Origin: Nemertoderma westbladi
Lineage: Eukaryota > Xenacoelomorpha > Nemertodermatida > Nemertodermatidae
Direction of reading: 5' to 3'
Length of the DNA: 64,000 bases
Assembly: GCA_032718475.1 (NCBI GenBank)
Contig: JAUCBJ010000491.1
Span: 55,950 to 119,949 of the forward strand
Position numbers and translations under genes: made by a program. Below the pieces are notes generated by a model. That model did no database searches and had not been told where the DNA came from. It saw nothing but the letters and a program-made list of their open reading frames with translations. This document shows, in pieces, positions 1 through 13,323 of this stretch. Within the stretch, counting starts at the first letter, position 1. Every line of letters begins with the position of its first letter.

Positions 1-1975
1 AAAATTCAGAAGTGCCGAAATGACCTTCATAAGGCGCAGAAAGAGTCCCGACTCAAACAGACTACAGCGGCCAAAAATTCAGTTAAGGCTGCATCTAGGT
101 CCCTGAACAGGCAGTACTCTGCTAATGTACAGGAGCTAATAAACCAACAGGTTGATGCCATCAATGATGCTGACGACAGCAGGCAATCATCCCAGGCATG
201 GAAATCGATCAATCTGCTTACTGGGCGGAAAAGCCAACCAACCACCAAGGTTAAGGCTGAATCACCAGCCGATCGCCTCAATGGTTGGAAAGCCCACTTT
301 GAAAAGCTCCTCAATAATGATAGGGTATTGCCTGATAACTTTATAGAAGTAAAAGTGTCTGAGTCTGTACTCCCAGATATTCCCATTGGCGATATTTCCT
401 TTGCAGAAGTGAAGGCTGCTGCAAAGAGCATTAAGACCAATCGTGCCAGTGGAGTAGATGGTGTTCCCCCTGAGGTCTTTAAAATACCTGAGTGTTTAAA
501 GCTCATCTATCCCATCATAGTAGACATGTACCGAACAACAAGAGTCCCACAAGAAATGAAAACAAATAAGTTGGTGCCAGTTCCCAAGAAGGGCAACCTA
601 ACACTCTATGGTTCTTTTCGGGGAATCTCATTGATCTCGATTGCTGCAAAGCTATACAATAGGATTCTATTAAATCGCATCAGGGATCCCATTGAGAGAC
701 TGCTCCGTGGAAATCAGAATGGGTTCCGTAAAGGTCGTGGGACCATGGAGCCCATTTTGGCACTTAGAAGGATAATTGAAGAGTTATCAAAAAAGAAAGA
801 CAGGCATCTGGCTGTTATCTTTGTTGACTTCTTCAAGGCCTTTGATTCAGTCTCTCGCTCACGTATGTTCAGCATACTTTCATTATATGGGATTCCTGAT
901 GAAATTATTGCAGCAATCAGATCAGTATACGATGGTTCGACAACATTTGTGTCTACTGTTGACGGTGACACAGAACCATTTGAAGTGTTATGGGGCGTCC
1001 TCCAAGGAGACACACTTGCACCATTCTTGTTCATTATTGTGGTTGACTATGTTCTACGCATGTCCTTAGATCATTATAATGATGATGGGGTGATGATAAC
1101 TCCACCTACTGGCTCCAGAAGTCGAGGAAATCCTGCCAAGTACCTAACTGATCTAGACTTTGCTGATGACTTAGGAGTACTATCAGAATAATTAGAGGGA
1201 GCCCAACGGCTCCTCAGCTCATTAGAACATGCTGCTTCTAGTGTTGGTCTTTTTATTAACTCCAGAAAGACCAAAATTCTGACAGTTAACTTTGAAAGTC
1301 CTCAGCAAGTCTCTGATCGGATGAGCATAAGCTCAAAGGATGGTATGCTTGAGCATGTGGACGACTTCTGTTACCTGGGATCATGGATCCGGAAGTCAGG
1401 TGAGGACCTTCGAATACGTAAGGGAAAGGCATGGGCAGCCTTGAATAGGCTTTCCAGGATTTGGAAGTCACCGAGAATTAATCGGAAACTTAAGGTCCGA
1501 TTATTTAGAGCAGCAGTAGTTCCAGTACTCCTCTACGGGAGTCCATGCTGGGCTCTAACTGCTGAGGACACCAAATCTCTGGATGGCACATTCACAAGAA
1601 TGCTACGCCGGGTTCATTGCGTCAAGTACAATGCACACATCTCCAACCAGACACTATATAACATTGGAGGTGTCTCATTGGTTCCCCCAAGTTGACACTA
1701 GAACAAAATCGCCTCCGCTTTGCAGGACATTGCTTTCGCCGTGAGGACCAGCCAGTGCATAATCTTGTACTTTGGCAGCCTCATGGAGTGAATAAGCATG
1801 GTGGACAGCCCATGACTTTCTTGAGACGCATCTTAAAGGACACTGGCCTTAAAGATGCGGATGATCTAGCAAATGTCATGGGTGATAGGGAGTTGTGGCG
1901 GTGCAATTTTGTTGACAAGCCGGCACAGCATTCTTAAAAATGCAGCTGCAATGCAGCATGCCGATCATAGTAGTA
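1..1975 (+). pseudogene. Decayed non-LTR retrotransposon (LINE) reverse transcriptase, 5' cut by window edge
   Basis: The frame is open from base 1 to a TAA at 1189-1191. It continues in the same frame after that stop to a TGA at 1693-1695, then shifts frame near the C-run at 1683-1687 and ends at 1937. Visible RT motifs are GFRKGRGT (about 721), VDFFKAFDSV (about 820), QGDTLAPFLF (about 1003) and the catalytic FADD (1159-1170). The C-terminal region has the LRFAGHCFRR motif seen in many invertebrate LINEs. No endonuclease lies in the window, so the 5' part is off the left edge or lost. The 3' end is GC-poor and ends in a TAGTAGT-type tail near 1975, directly against the 24-bp array. One nonsense codon and one frameshift mean it is dead. 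The clade is uncertain; the motifs give an RTE/RTEX-like impression. Confidence 0.9.
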
Positions 1976-1977
1976 TC

Positions 1978-4900
1978 GCCAACCTTCACTAACCTTCTGT
2001 CTCCACCCTTCACCAACCTTCTGTCTCCAACCTTCACTAACCTTCTGTCTCCAACTTTCACCAACCTTCTGTCTCCAACCTTCACTAACCTTCTGTCTCC
2101 AACCTTCACTAACCTTCTGTCTCCAACCTTCACTAACCTTCTGTCTCCAACCTTCACTAACCTTCTGTCTCCAACCTTCACCAACCTTCACTAACCTTCT
2201 ATCGCCAACCTTCACTAACCTTCTGTCTCCAACCTTCACCAACCTTCTGTATCCATCCTTCACTAACCTTCTGCCTCCAACCTTCACTAACCTTCTGTCT
2301 CCAACCTTCACTAACCTTCTATCTCCAACCTTCACTAACCTTCTATCGCCAACCTTCACTAACCTTCTGTCTCCAACCTTCACCAACCTTCTGTCTCCAA
2401 CCTTCACTAACCTTCTGTCTCCAACCTTCACTAACCTTCTATCTCCAACCTTCACTAACCTTCTATCGCCAACCTTCACTAACCTTCTGTCTCCAACCTT
2501 CACCAACCTTCAGTCTCCAACCTTCACTAACCTTCTGTCTCCAACTTTCACCAACCTTCACCAACCTTCTGTCTCCAACCTTCACTAACCTTCTGCCTCC
2601 AACCTTCACTAACCTTCTGTCTCCAACCTTCACTAACCTTCTGTCTCCAACCTTCACTAACCTTCTGTCTCCAACCTTCACCAACCTTCTGTCTCCAACC
2701 TTCACTAACCTTCTATCTTCAACCTTCACCAACCTTCACTAACCTTCTGTATCCAACCTTCACTAACCTTCTATCTCCAACCTTCACTAACCTTCTATCG
2801 CCAACCTTCACTAACCTTCTGTCTCCAACCTTCACTAACCTTCTGTCTCCAACCTTCACCAACCTTCTGTCTCCAACCTTCACTAACCTTCTGTCTCCAA
2901 CCTTCACCAACCTTCTGTCTCCAACCTTCACTAACCTTCTGTCTCCAACCTTCACTAACCTTCTGTCTCCAACCTTCACTAACCTTCTGTCTCCAACCTT
3001 CACCAACCTTCACTAACATTCTGCCTCCAACCTTCACTAACCTTCTATCTCCATCCTTCACTAACCTTCTGTCCCCAATCTTCACTAACCTTCTGTCTCC
3101 AACCTTCACTAACCTTCTGTCTCCAACCTTCACTAACCTTCTGTCTCCAACCTTCACTAACCTTCTGTCTCCAACCTTCACTAACCTTCTGTTTCCAACC
3201 TTCACTAACCTTCTGTCTCCAACCTTCACTAACCTTATGTTTCCAACCTTCACTAACCTTCTGTCTCCAACCTTCACTAACCTTCTGTCTCCAACCTTCA
3301 TCAACCTTCACTAACCTTCTGTTTCCAACCTTCACTAACCTTCTGTCCCCAATCTTCACTAACCTTCTGTCTCCAACCTTCACTAACCTTCTGTCTCCAA
3401 CCTTCACTAACCTTCTGTCTCCAACCTTCACTAACCTTCTGTTTCCAACCTTCACTAACCTTCTGTCTCCAACCTTCACTAACCTTCTGTTTCCAACCTT
3501 CACTAACCTTCTGTCTCCAACCTTCACTAACCTTCTGTCTCCAACCTTCACTAACCTTCTGTCTCCAACCTTCACTAACCTTCTGTCTCCAACCTTCACT
3601 AACCTTCTGTCTCCAACCTTCACTAACCTTCTGTCTCCAACCTTCACCAACCTTCACTAACCTTCTGTTTCCAACCTTCACTAACCTTCTATCGCCAACC
3701 TTCACTAACCTTCTGTCTCCAACCTTCACTAACCTTCTGTCTCCAACCTTCACTAACCTTCTGTCTCCAACCTTCACTAACCGTCTGTCTCCAACCTTCA
3801 CCAACCTTCACTAACCTTCTGTTTCCAACCTTCACTAACCTTCTGTCCCCAATCTTCACTAACCTTCTGTCTCCAACCTTCACTAACCTTCTGTCCCCAA
3901 TCTTCACTAACCTTCTGTCTCCAACCTTCACTAACCTTCTGTCTCCAACCTTCACTAACCTTCTGTTTCCAACCTTCACTAACCTTCTTTCTCCAACCTT
4001 CACTAACCTTCTGTCTCCAACCTTCACCAACCTTCACTAACCTTCTGTTTCCAACCTTCACTAACCTTCTGTCCCCAATCTTCACTAACCTTCTGTCTCC
4101 AACCTTCACTAACCTTCTGTCTCCAACCTTCACTAACCTTCTGTCTCCAACCTTCACTAACCTTCTGTTTCCAACCTTCACTAACCTTCTGTCTCCAACC
4201 TTCACTAACCTTCTGTTTCCAACCTTCACTAACCTTCTGTCACCAACCTTCACTAACCATCTGTCTCCAACCTTCACTAACCTTCTGTTTCCAACCTTCA
4301 CTAACCTTCTGTCCCCAATCTTCACTAACCTTCTGTCTCCAACCTTCACCAACCTTCACTAACCTTCTGTTTCCAACCTTCACTAACCTTCTGTCTCCAA
4401 CCTTCACTAACCTTCTGTCTCCAACCTTCACCAACCTTCACTAACCTTCTGTTTCCACACTTCACTAACCTTCTGTTTCCAACCTTCACTAACCTTCTGT
4501 CCCCAATCTTCACTAACCTTCTGTCTCCAACCTTCACCAACCTTCACTAACTTTCTGTTTCCAACCTTCACTAACCTTCTGTTTCCAACCTTCACTAACC
4601 TTCTGTCCCCAATCTTCACTAACCTTCTGTCTCCAACCTTCACCAACCTTCACTAACCTTCTGTTTCCAACCTTCAATAACCTTCTGTTTCCAACCTTCA
4701 CTAACCTTCTGTCCCCAATCTTCACTAACCTTCTGTCTCCAACCTTCACTAACCTTCTGTCTCCAACCTTCACTAACCTTCTGTCTCCAACCTTCACTAA
4801 CCTTCTGTCACCAACCTTCACTAACCTTCTGTCTCCAACCTTCACCAACCTTCACTAACCTTCTGTCTCCAACCTTCACCAACCTTCTGTCCCCAATCTT

Positions 4901-7900
4901 CACTAACCTTCTGTCTCCAACCTTCACTAACCTTCTGTATCCATCCTTCACTAACCTTCTGCCTCCAACCTTCACTAACCTTCTATCTCCATCCTTCACT
5001 AAACTTCTGTCCCCAATCTTCACTAACCTTCTGTCTCCAACCTTCACTAACCTTCTGTCTCCAACCTTCACTAACCTTCTGTCTCCAACCTTCACTAACC
5101 TTCTGTTTCCAACCTTCACTAACCTTCTGTCTCCAACCTTCACTAACCTTCTGTTTCCAACCTTCACTAACCTTCTGTCTCCAACCTTCACAAACCTTCT
5201 GTCTCCAACCTTCACCAACCTTCACTAATCTTCTGTTTCCAACCTTCACTAACCTTCTGTCTCCAACCTTCACTAACCTTCTGTCTCCAACCTTCACCAA
5301 CCTTCACTAACCTTCTGTTTCCAACCTTCACTAACCTTCTGTTTCCAACCTTCACTAACCTTCTGTCCCCAATCTTCACTAACCTTCTGTCTCCAACCTT
5401 AACCAACCTTCACTAACCTTCTGTTTCCAACCTTCACTAACCTTCTGTCTCCAACCTTCACCAACCTTCACTAACCTTCTGTCTCCAACCTTCACCAACC
5501 TTCACTAACCTTCTGTTTCCAACCTTCACTAACCTTCTGTCTCCAACCTTCACTAACCTTCTGTCCCCAATCTTCACTAACCTTCTGTCTCCAACCTTCA
5601 CTAACCTTCTGTCCCCAATCTTCACTAACCTTCTGTCTCCAACCTTCACTAACCTTCTGTCTCCAACCTTCACTAACCTTCTGTTTCCAACCTTCACTAA
5701 CCTTCTTTCTCCAACCTTCACTAACCTTCTGTCTCCAACCTTCACCAACCTTCACTAACCTTCTGTCTCCAACCTTCACCAACCTTCTGTCCCCAATCTT
5801 CACTAACCTTCTGTTTCCAACCTTCACTAACCTTCTGTCCCCAATCTTCACTAACCTTCTGTCTCCAACCTTCACTAACCTTCTGTCTCCAACCTTCACT
5901 AACCTTCTGTCTCCAACCTTCACTAACCTTCTGTTTCCAACCTTCACTAACCTTCTGTCTCCAACCTTCACTAACCTTCTGTTTCCAACCTTCACTAACC
6001 TTCTGTCACCAACCTTCACTAACCATCTGTCTCCAACCTTCACTAACCTTCTGTTTCCAACCTTCACTAACCTTCTGTCCCCAATCTTCACTAACCTTCT
6101 GTCTCCAACCTTCACCAACCTTCACTAACCTTCTGTTTCCAACCTTCACTAACCTTCTGTCTCCAACCTTCACTAACCTTCTGTCTCCAACCTTCACCAA
6201 CCTTCACTAACCTTCTGTTTCCACACTTCACTAACCTTCTGTTTCCAACCTTCACTAACCTTCTGTCCCCAATCTTCACTAACCTTCTGTCTCCAACCTT
6301 CACCAACCTTCACTAACCTTCTGTTTCCAACCTTCACTAACCTTCTGTTTCCAACCTTCACTAACCTTCTGTCCCCAATCTTCACTAACCTTCTGTCTCC
6401 AACCTTCACCAACCTTCACTAACCTTCTGTTTCCAACCTTCACTAACCTTCTGTTTCCAACCTTCACTAACCTTCTGTCCCCAATCTTCACTAACCTTCT
6501 GTCTCCAACCTTCACTAACCTTCTGTCTCCAACCTTGACTAACCTTCTGTCTCCAACCTTCACTAACCTTCTGTCACCAACCTTCACTAACCTTCTGTCT
6601 CCAACCTTCACCAACCTTCACCAACCTTCACTAACCTTCTGTCTCCAACCTTCACCAACCTTCTGTCCCCAATCTTCACTAACCTTCTGTCTCCAACCTT
6701 CACTAACCTTCTGTATCCATCCTTCACTAACCTTCTGCCTCCAACCTTCACTAACCTTCTATCTCCATCCTTCACTAAACTTCTGTCCCCAATCTTCACT
6801 AACCTTCTGTCTCCAACCTTCACTAACCTTCTGTCTCCAACCTTCACTAACCTTCTGTCTCCAACCTTCACTAACCTTCTGTTTCCAACCTTCACTAACC
6901 TTCTGTCTCCAACCTTCACTAACCTTCTGTTTCCAACCTTCACTAACCTTCTGTCTCCAACCTTCACAAACCTTCTGTCTCCAACCTTCACCAACCTTCA
7001 CTAACCTTCTGTTTCCAACCTTCACTAACCTTCTGTCTCCAACCTTCACTAACCTTCTGTCTCCAACCTTCACCAACCTTCACTAACCTTCTGTTTCCAA
7101 CCTTCACTAACCTTCTGTTTCCAACCTTCACTAACCTTCTGTCCCCAATCTTCACTAACCTTCTGTCTCCAACCTTCACCAACCTTCACTAACCTTCTGT
7201 TTCCAACCTTCACTAACCTTCTGTCTCCAACCTTCACCAACCTTCTGTCTCCAACCTTCACTAACCTTCTGTCTCCAACCTTCACCAAACTTCACTAACC
7301 TTCTGTTTCCAACCTTCACTAACCTTCTGTCCCCAATCTTCACTAACCATCTGTCTCCAACCTTCACTAACCTTCTGTTTCCAACCTTCACTAACCTTCT
7401 GTCCCCAATCTTCACTAACCTTCTGTCCCCAATCTTCACTAACCATCTGTCTCCAACCTTCACTAACCTTCTGTTTCCAACCTTCACTAACCTTCTGTCC
7501 CCAATCTTCACTAACCTTCTGTTTCCAACCTTCACTAACCTTCTGTCCCCAATCTTCACTAACCTTATGTTTCCAACCTTCACTAACCTTCTGTCCCCAA
7601 TCTTCACTAACCTTCTGTTTCCAACCTTCACTAACCTTCTGTCTCCAACCTTCACCAACCTTCACTAACCTTCTGTTTCCAACCTTCACTAACCTTCTGT
7701 CCCCAATCTTCACTAACCTTCTGTCTCCAACCTTCCCTAACCTTCTGTCTCCAACCTTCACTAACCTTCTGTCTCCAACCTTCACTAACCTTCTGTCACC
7801 AACCTTCACTAACCTTCTGTCTCCAACCTTCACTAACCTTCTGTCTCCAACCTTCACTAACCTTCTGTTTCCAACCTTCACTAACCTTCTTTCTCCAACC

Positions 7901-10900
7901 TTCACTAACCTTCTGTCTCCAACCTTCACCAACCTTCACTAACCTTCTGTTTCCAACCTTCACTAACCTTCTGTCCCCAATCTTCACTAACCTTCTGTCT
8001 CCAACCTTCACTAACCTTCTGTCTCCAACCTTCACTAACCTTCTGTCTCCAACCTTCACTAACCTTCTGTTTCCAACCTTCACTAACCTTCTGTCTCCAA
8101 CCTTCACTAACCTTCTGTTTCCAACCTTCACTAACCTTCTGTCACCAACCTTCACTAACCATCTGTCTCCAACCTTCACTAACCTTCTGTTTCCAACCTT
8201 CACTAACCTTCTGTCCCCAATCTTCACTAACCTTCTGTCTCCAACCTTCACCAACCTTCACTAACCTTCTGTTTCCAACCTTCACTAACCTTCTGTCTCC
8301 AACCTTCACTAACCTTCTGTCTCCAACCTTCACCAACCTTCACTAACCTTCTGTTTCCACACTTCACTAACCTTCTGTTTCCAACCTTCACTAACCTTCT
8401 GTCCCCAATCTTCACTAACCTTCTGTCTCCAACCTTCACCAACCTTCACTAACTTTCTGTTTCCAACCTTCACTAACCTTCTGTTTCCAACCTTCACTAA
8501 CCTTCTGTCCCCAATCTTCACTAACCTTCTGTCTCCAACCTTCACCAACCTTCACTAACCTTCTGTTTCCAACCTTCAATAACCTTCTGTTTCCAACCTT
8601 CACTAACCTTCTGTCCCCAATCTTCACTAACCTTCTGTCTCCAACCTTCACTAACCTTCTGTCTCCAACCTTCACTAACCTTCTGTCTCCAACCTTCACT
8701 AACCTTCTGTCACCAACCTTCACTAACCTTCTGTCTCCAACCTTCACCAACCTTCACTAACCTTCTGTCTCCAACCTTCACCAACCTTCTGTCCCCAATC
8801 TTCACTAACCTTCTGTCTCCAACCTTCACTAACCTTCTGTATCCATCCTTCACTAACCTTCTGCCTCCAACCTTCACTAACCTTCTATCTCCATCCTTCA
8901 CTAAACTTCTGTCCCCAATCTTCACTAACCTTCTGTCTCCAACCTTCACTAACCTTCTGTCTCCAACCTTCACTAACCTTCTGTCTCCAACCTTCACTAA
9001 CCTTCTGTTTCCAACCTTCACTAACCTTCTGTCTCCAACCTTCACTAACCTTCTGTTTCCAACCTTCACTAACCTTCTGTCTCCAACCTTCACAAACCTT
9101 CTGTCTCCAACCTTCACCAACCTTCACTAATCTTCTGTTTCCAACCTTCACTAACCTTCTGTCTCCAACCTTCACTAACCTTCTGTCTCCAACCTTCACC
9201 AACCTTCACTAACCTTCTGTTTCCAACCTTCACTAACCTTCTGTTTCCAACCTTCACTAACCTTCTGTCCCCAATCTTCACTAACCTTCTGTCTCCAACC
9301 TTAACCAACCTTCACTAACCTTCTGTTTCCAACCTTCACTAACCTTCTGTCTCCAACCTTCACCAACCTTCACTAACCTTCTGTTTCCAACCTTCACTAA
9401 CCTTCTGTCTCCAACCTTCACTAACCTTCTGTCTCCAACCTTCACCAACCTTCACTAACCTTCTGTTTCCAACCTTCACTAACCTTCTGTCTCCAACCTT
9501 CACTAACCTTCTGTCCCCAATCTTCACTAACCTTCTGTCTCCAACCTTCACTAACCTTCTGTCCCCAATCTTCACTAACCTTCTGTCTCCAACCTTCACT
9601 AACCTTCTGTCTCCAACCTTCACTAACCTTCTGTTTCCAACCTTCACTAACCTTCTTTCTCCAACCTTCACTAACCTTCTGTCTCCAACCTTCACCAACC
9701 TTCACTAACCTTCTGTCTCCAACCTTCACCAACCTTCTGTCCCCAATCTTCACTAACCTTCTGTTTCCAACCTTCACTAACCTTCTGTCCCCAATCTTCA
9801 CTAACCTTCTGTCTCCAACCTTCACTAACCTTCTGTCTCCAACCTTCACTAACCTTCTGTCTCCAACCTTCACTAACCTTCTGTTTCCAACCTTCACTAA
9901 CCTTCTGTCTCCAACCTTCACTAACCTTCTGTTTCCAACCTTCACTAACCTTCTGTCACCAACCTTCACTAACCATCTGTCTCCAACCTTCACTAACCTT
10001 CTGTTTCCAACCTTCACTAACCTTCTGTCCCCAATCTTCACTAACCTTCTGTCTCCAACCTTCACCAACCTTCACTAACCTTCTGTTTCCAACCTTCACT
10101 AACCTTCTGTCTCCAACCTTCACTAACCTTCTGTCTCCAACCTTCACCAACCTTCACTAACCTTCTGTTTCCACACTTCACTAACCTTCTGTTTCCAACC
10201 TTCACTAACCTTCTGTCCCCAATCTTCACTAACCTTCTGTCTCCAACCTTCACCAACCTTCACTAACCTTCTGTTTCCAACCTTCACTAACCTTCTGTTT
10301 CCAACCTTCACTAACCTTCTGTCCCCAATCTTCACTAACCTTCTGTCTCCAACCTTCACCAACCTTCACTAACCTTCTGTTTCCAACCTTCACTAACCTT
10401 CTGTTTCCAACCTTCACTAACCTTCTGTCCCCAATCTTCACTAACCTTCTGTCTCCAACCTTCACTAACCTTCTGTCTCCAACCTTGACTAACCTTCTGT
10501 CTCCAACCTTCACTAACCTTCTGTCACCAACCTTCACTAACCTTCTGTCTCCAACCTTCACCAACCTTCACCAACCTTCACTAACCTTCTGTCTCCAACC
10601 TTCACCAACCTTCTGTCCCCAATCTTCACTAACCTTCTGTCTCCAACCTTCACTAACCTTCTGTATCCATCCTTCACTAACCTTCTGCCTCCAACCTTCA
10701 CTAACCTTCTATCTCCATCCTTCACTAAACTTCTGTCCCCAATCTTCACTAACCTTCTGTCTCCAACCTTCACTAACCTTCTGTCTCCAACCTTCACTAA
10801 CCTTCTGTCTCCAACCTTCACTAACCTTCTGTTTCCAACCTTCACTAACCTTCTGTCTCCAACCTTCACTAACCTTCTGTTTCCAACCTTCACTAATCTT

Positions 10901-12595
10901 CTGTCTCCAACCTTCACAAACCTTCTGTCTCCAACCTTCACCAACCTTCACTAACCTTCTGTTTCCAACCTTCACTAACCTTCTGTCTCCAACCTTCACT
11001 AACCTTCTGTCTCCAACCTTCACCAACCTTCACTAACCTTCTGTTTCCAACCTTCACTAACCTTCTGTTTCCAACCTTCACTAACCTTCTGTCCCCAATC
11101 TTCACTAACCTTCTGTCTCCAACCTTCACCAACCTTCACTAACCTTCTGTTTCCAACCTTCACTAACCTTCTGTCTCCAACCTTCACCAACCTTCTGTCT
11201 CCAACCTTCACTAACCTTCTGTCTCCAACCTTCACCAAACTTCACTAACCTTCTGTTTCCAACCTTCACTAACCTTCTGTCCCCAATCTTCACTAACCAT
11301 CTGTCTCCAACCTTCACTAACCTTCTGTTTCCAACCTTCACTAACCTTCTGTCCCCAATCTTCACTAACCTTCTGTCCCCAATCTTCACTAACCATCTGT
11401 CTCCAACCTTCACTAACCTTCTGTTTCCAACCTTCACTAACCTTCTGTCCCCAATCTTCACTAACCTTCTGTTTCCAACCTTCACTAACCTTCTGTCCCC
11501 AATCTTCACTAACCTTATGTTTCCAACCTTCACTAACCTTCTGTCCCCAATCTTCACTAACCTTCTGTTTCCAACCTTCACTAACCTTCTGTCTCCAACC
11601 TTCACCAACCTTCACTAACCTTCTGTTTCCAACCTTCACTAACCTTCTGTCCCCAATCTTCACTAACCTTCTGTCTCCAACCTTCCCTAACCTTCTGTCT
11701 CCAACCTTCACTAACCTTCTGTCTCCAACCTTCACTAACCTTCTGTCACCAACCTTCACTAACCTTCTGTCTCCAACCTTCACCAACCTTCACTAACCTT
11801 CTGTCTCCAACCTTCACTAACCTTCTGTCTCCAACCTTCACTAACCTTCTGTCACCAACCTTCACTAACCTTCTGTCTCCAACCTTCACCAACCTTCACT
11901 AACCTTCTGTCTCCAACCTTCACCAACCTTCTGTCCCCAATCTTCACTAACCTTCTGTCTCCAACCTTCACTAACCTTCTGTATCCATCCTTCACTAACC
12001 TTCTGCCTCCAACCTTCACTAACCTTCTATCTCCATCCTTCACTAACCTTCTGTCCCCAATCTTCACTAACCTTCTGTCTCCAACCTTCACTAACCTTCT
12101 GTCTCCAACCTTCACTAACCTTCTGTCTCCAACCTTCACTAACCTTCTGTTTCCAACCTTCACTAACCTTCTGTCTCCAACCTTCACTAACCTTCTGTTT
12201 CCAACCTTCACTAACCTTCTGTCTCCAACCTTCACTAACCTTCTGTCTCCAACCTTCACCAACCTTCACTAACCTTCTGTTTCCAACCTTCACTAACCTT
12301 CTGTCTCCAACCTTCACTAACCTTCTGTCTCCAACCTTCACCAACCTTCACTAACCTTCTGTTTCCAACCTTCACTAACCTTCTGTCCCCAATCTTCACT
12401 AACCTTCTGTCTCCAACCTTCACTAACCTTCTATCCCCAACCTTCACTAACCTTCTGCCTCCAACCTTCACTAACCTTCTGTCTCCAACCTTCACTAACC
12501 TTCTGTCTCCAACCTTCACCAACCTTCACTAACCTTCTATCCCCAACCTTCACTAACTTTCTGCCTCCAACCTTCACTAACCTTCCGTCTCCAAC
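1978..12595 (-). repeat. 24-bp minisatellite carrying a splice donor in each unit (about 440 copies)
   Basis: A head-to-tail 24-bp unit fills about 10.6 kb. Read on the minus strand (sense for the neighbouring gene), each unit contains CAGAAGGTTAGTG, a good 5' splice site (AAG|GTTAGT). Variation is confined to a few positions (T/C runs, CTAACC versus CCAACC). The right edge runs into the coding exon at 12582-12743, whose end is itself a unit-like sequence. Because 24 is a multiple of 3, all frames look open for long stretches on both strands. These frames, repeating VKVGDRRL or VSEGWRQK, are periodicity artefacts unless the exon extends into the array. Units with CCAACC periodically interrupt the register. 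Confidence 0.97.
3930..11780. repeat. Higher-order duplications within the 24-bp array (about 1.77 kb nested in about 3.9 kb)
   Basis: Rare variants act as markers. The TTTCCACAC variant occurs at 4455, 6221, 8357 and 10171, giving offsets of 1766 within each pair. The two pairs are offset by 3902 and 3950; the 48-bp difference is two extra units near 9363-9442. Other variants (TAATCTTCTG at about 5226 and 9128, TAACTTTCTG at about 4549 and 8451) occur only in copies 1 and 3. CCTTGACTAA at about 6535 and 10485 occurs only in copies 2 and 4. A 1.77-kb duplication therefore came first, diverged, and was followed by a tandem duplication of about 3.9 kb (roughly 3930-7830 and 7832-11780). Confidence 0.85.
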
Positions 12596-12743
12596 CTTCT
12601 ATCTGATTATTCAGCTCCAGGTTTCGAACCTCCGACCGCCTAAGTTTACTCGCTAACTCCAAGTGTTTCATCTCTAATCCATCGGATTTGCGTTGTAGCG
12701 AACTGTTGCTACGCAACAACTCGGAATTCTTATTTAAGGAATC
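12582..12743 (-). CDS. Coiled-coil exon, 54 codons, 3' end fused to the 24-bp array
   Basis: The acceptor TTTATTTTAG ends at 12744 and the exon starts in phase 0 with DSLNKNSELL. It continues with heptad-like charged sequence (SLQRKSDGLEMKHLEL, LRRSEVRNLELNNQ) typical of a coiled coil. The last codons, GWRRK, are already repeat sequence. The best donor is GGAAG|GTTAGT at 12582/12581, leaving phase 0. A weaker donor lies 14 bases upstream at 12596/12595. Every 24-bp unit beyond carries the same donor in the same frame, so alternative donor use would add 8-residue blocks (VSEGWRQK) without breaking the frame. The next exon lies off the left side of the window. No family is recognised. Confidence 0.75.
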
Positions 12744-13145
12744 CTAAAATAAATAAAATAGATAGACGGCTTCTGTTATGATAAATAAAACTAAAATTAA
12801 AAATAGTTTTTATAACAAAGGTATGCTGTGGAGAAGTTTTCAAACATAACTCGACTTCTAATAATTAGCACCTAATTAGGTGCTAGTTAATTAGCACCTT
12901 ATTTCAGTGAGTAAAGTATGAAACGAGCGTAAAGTGAAATACGGTTACTCTATATACTTACGCATCGTAAAGACAGAGGCATACATAAACGTAATCATAG
13001 TATATTGTGCTAATAATATTATAACAACAAAATATAATAATACTATTAATATTATTATATTATATTATATCTATATATTGTCATAAACAGTATATTAGAT
13101 TAGATTAAGATTATTTACAATGCTTGTACAAGCATACTAACTAAC
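12744..13145 (-). other. Short AT-rich intron with a perfect 18-bp palindrome
   Basis: This intron lies between the exons at 13146-13222 and 12582-12743. It is strongly AT-rich in its right part. At 12867-12884 the sequence AGCACCTAATTAGGTGCT is a perfect palindrome, followed by a partial third arm at 12889-12899. I see no coding potential. Confidence 0.7.
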
Positions 13146-13222
13146 CTTTAGTCTCGTATTTAAGTTTTCAAATTCATCATCAATCTGCATTTCTCTATTT
13201 ATTAATTCAGTTTTCATGGCTT
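13146..13222 (-). CDS. Short coiled-coil exon (77 bp)
   Basis: A strong acceptor (TTTTCTCCCTGTTTAG) precedes 13222 and a donor (CTAAAG|GTTAGT) follows 13146. The exon begins with two bases that complete a codon with the single base left by the upstream exon (G + AA gives Glu). It then encodes 25 residues beginning AMKTELINREMQ and ending NLNTRLK, charged and heptad-like. It exits in phase 0, matching the next exon. It has no methionine-started open frame of useful length and is found only through its splice signals and phase. No known domain. Confidence 0.75.
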
Positions 13223-13323
13223 CTAAACAGGGAGAAAATTAAAACGATAAATAAATAAATCAAGTCACTCGTTATAGTGCTGTAACGTCTAGATTACCTC
13301 TAACAGCATATACAACATAGTTG

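Noticed and set aside
1876-12522. Dozens of minus-strand frames repeating VKVGDRRL or VSEGWRQK, as a possible repeat protein
   Set aside because: They follow directly from the 24-bp (8-codon) period, interrupted by CCAACC variants. Only the exon-linked frame at 12582 has any support.
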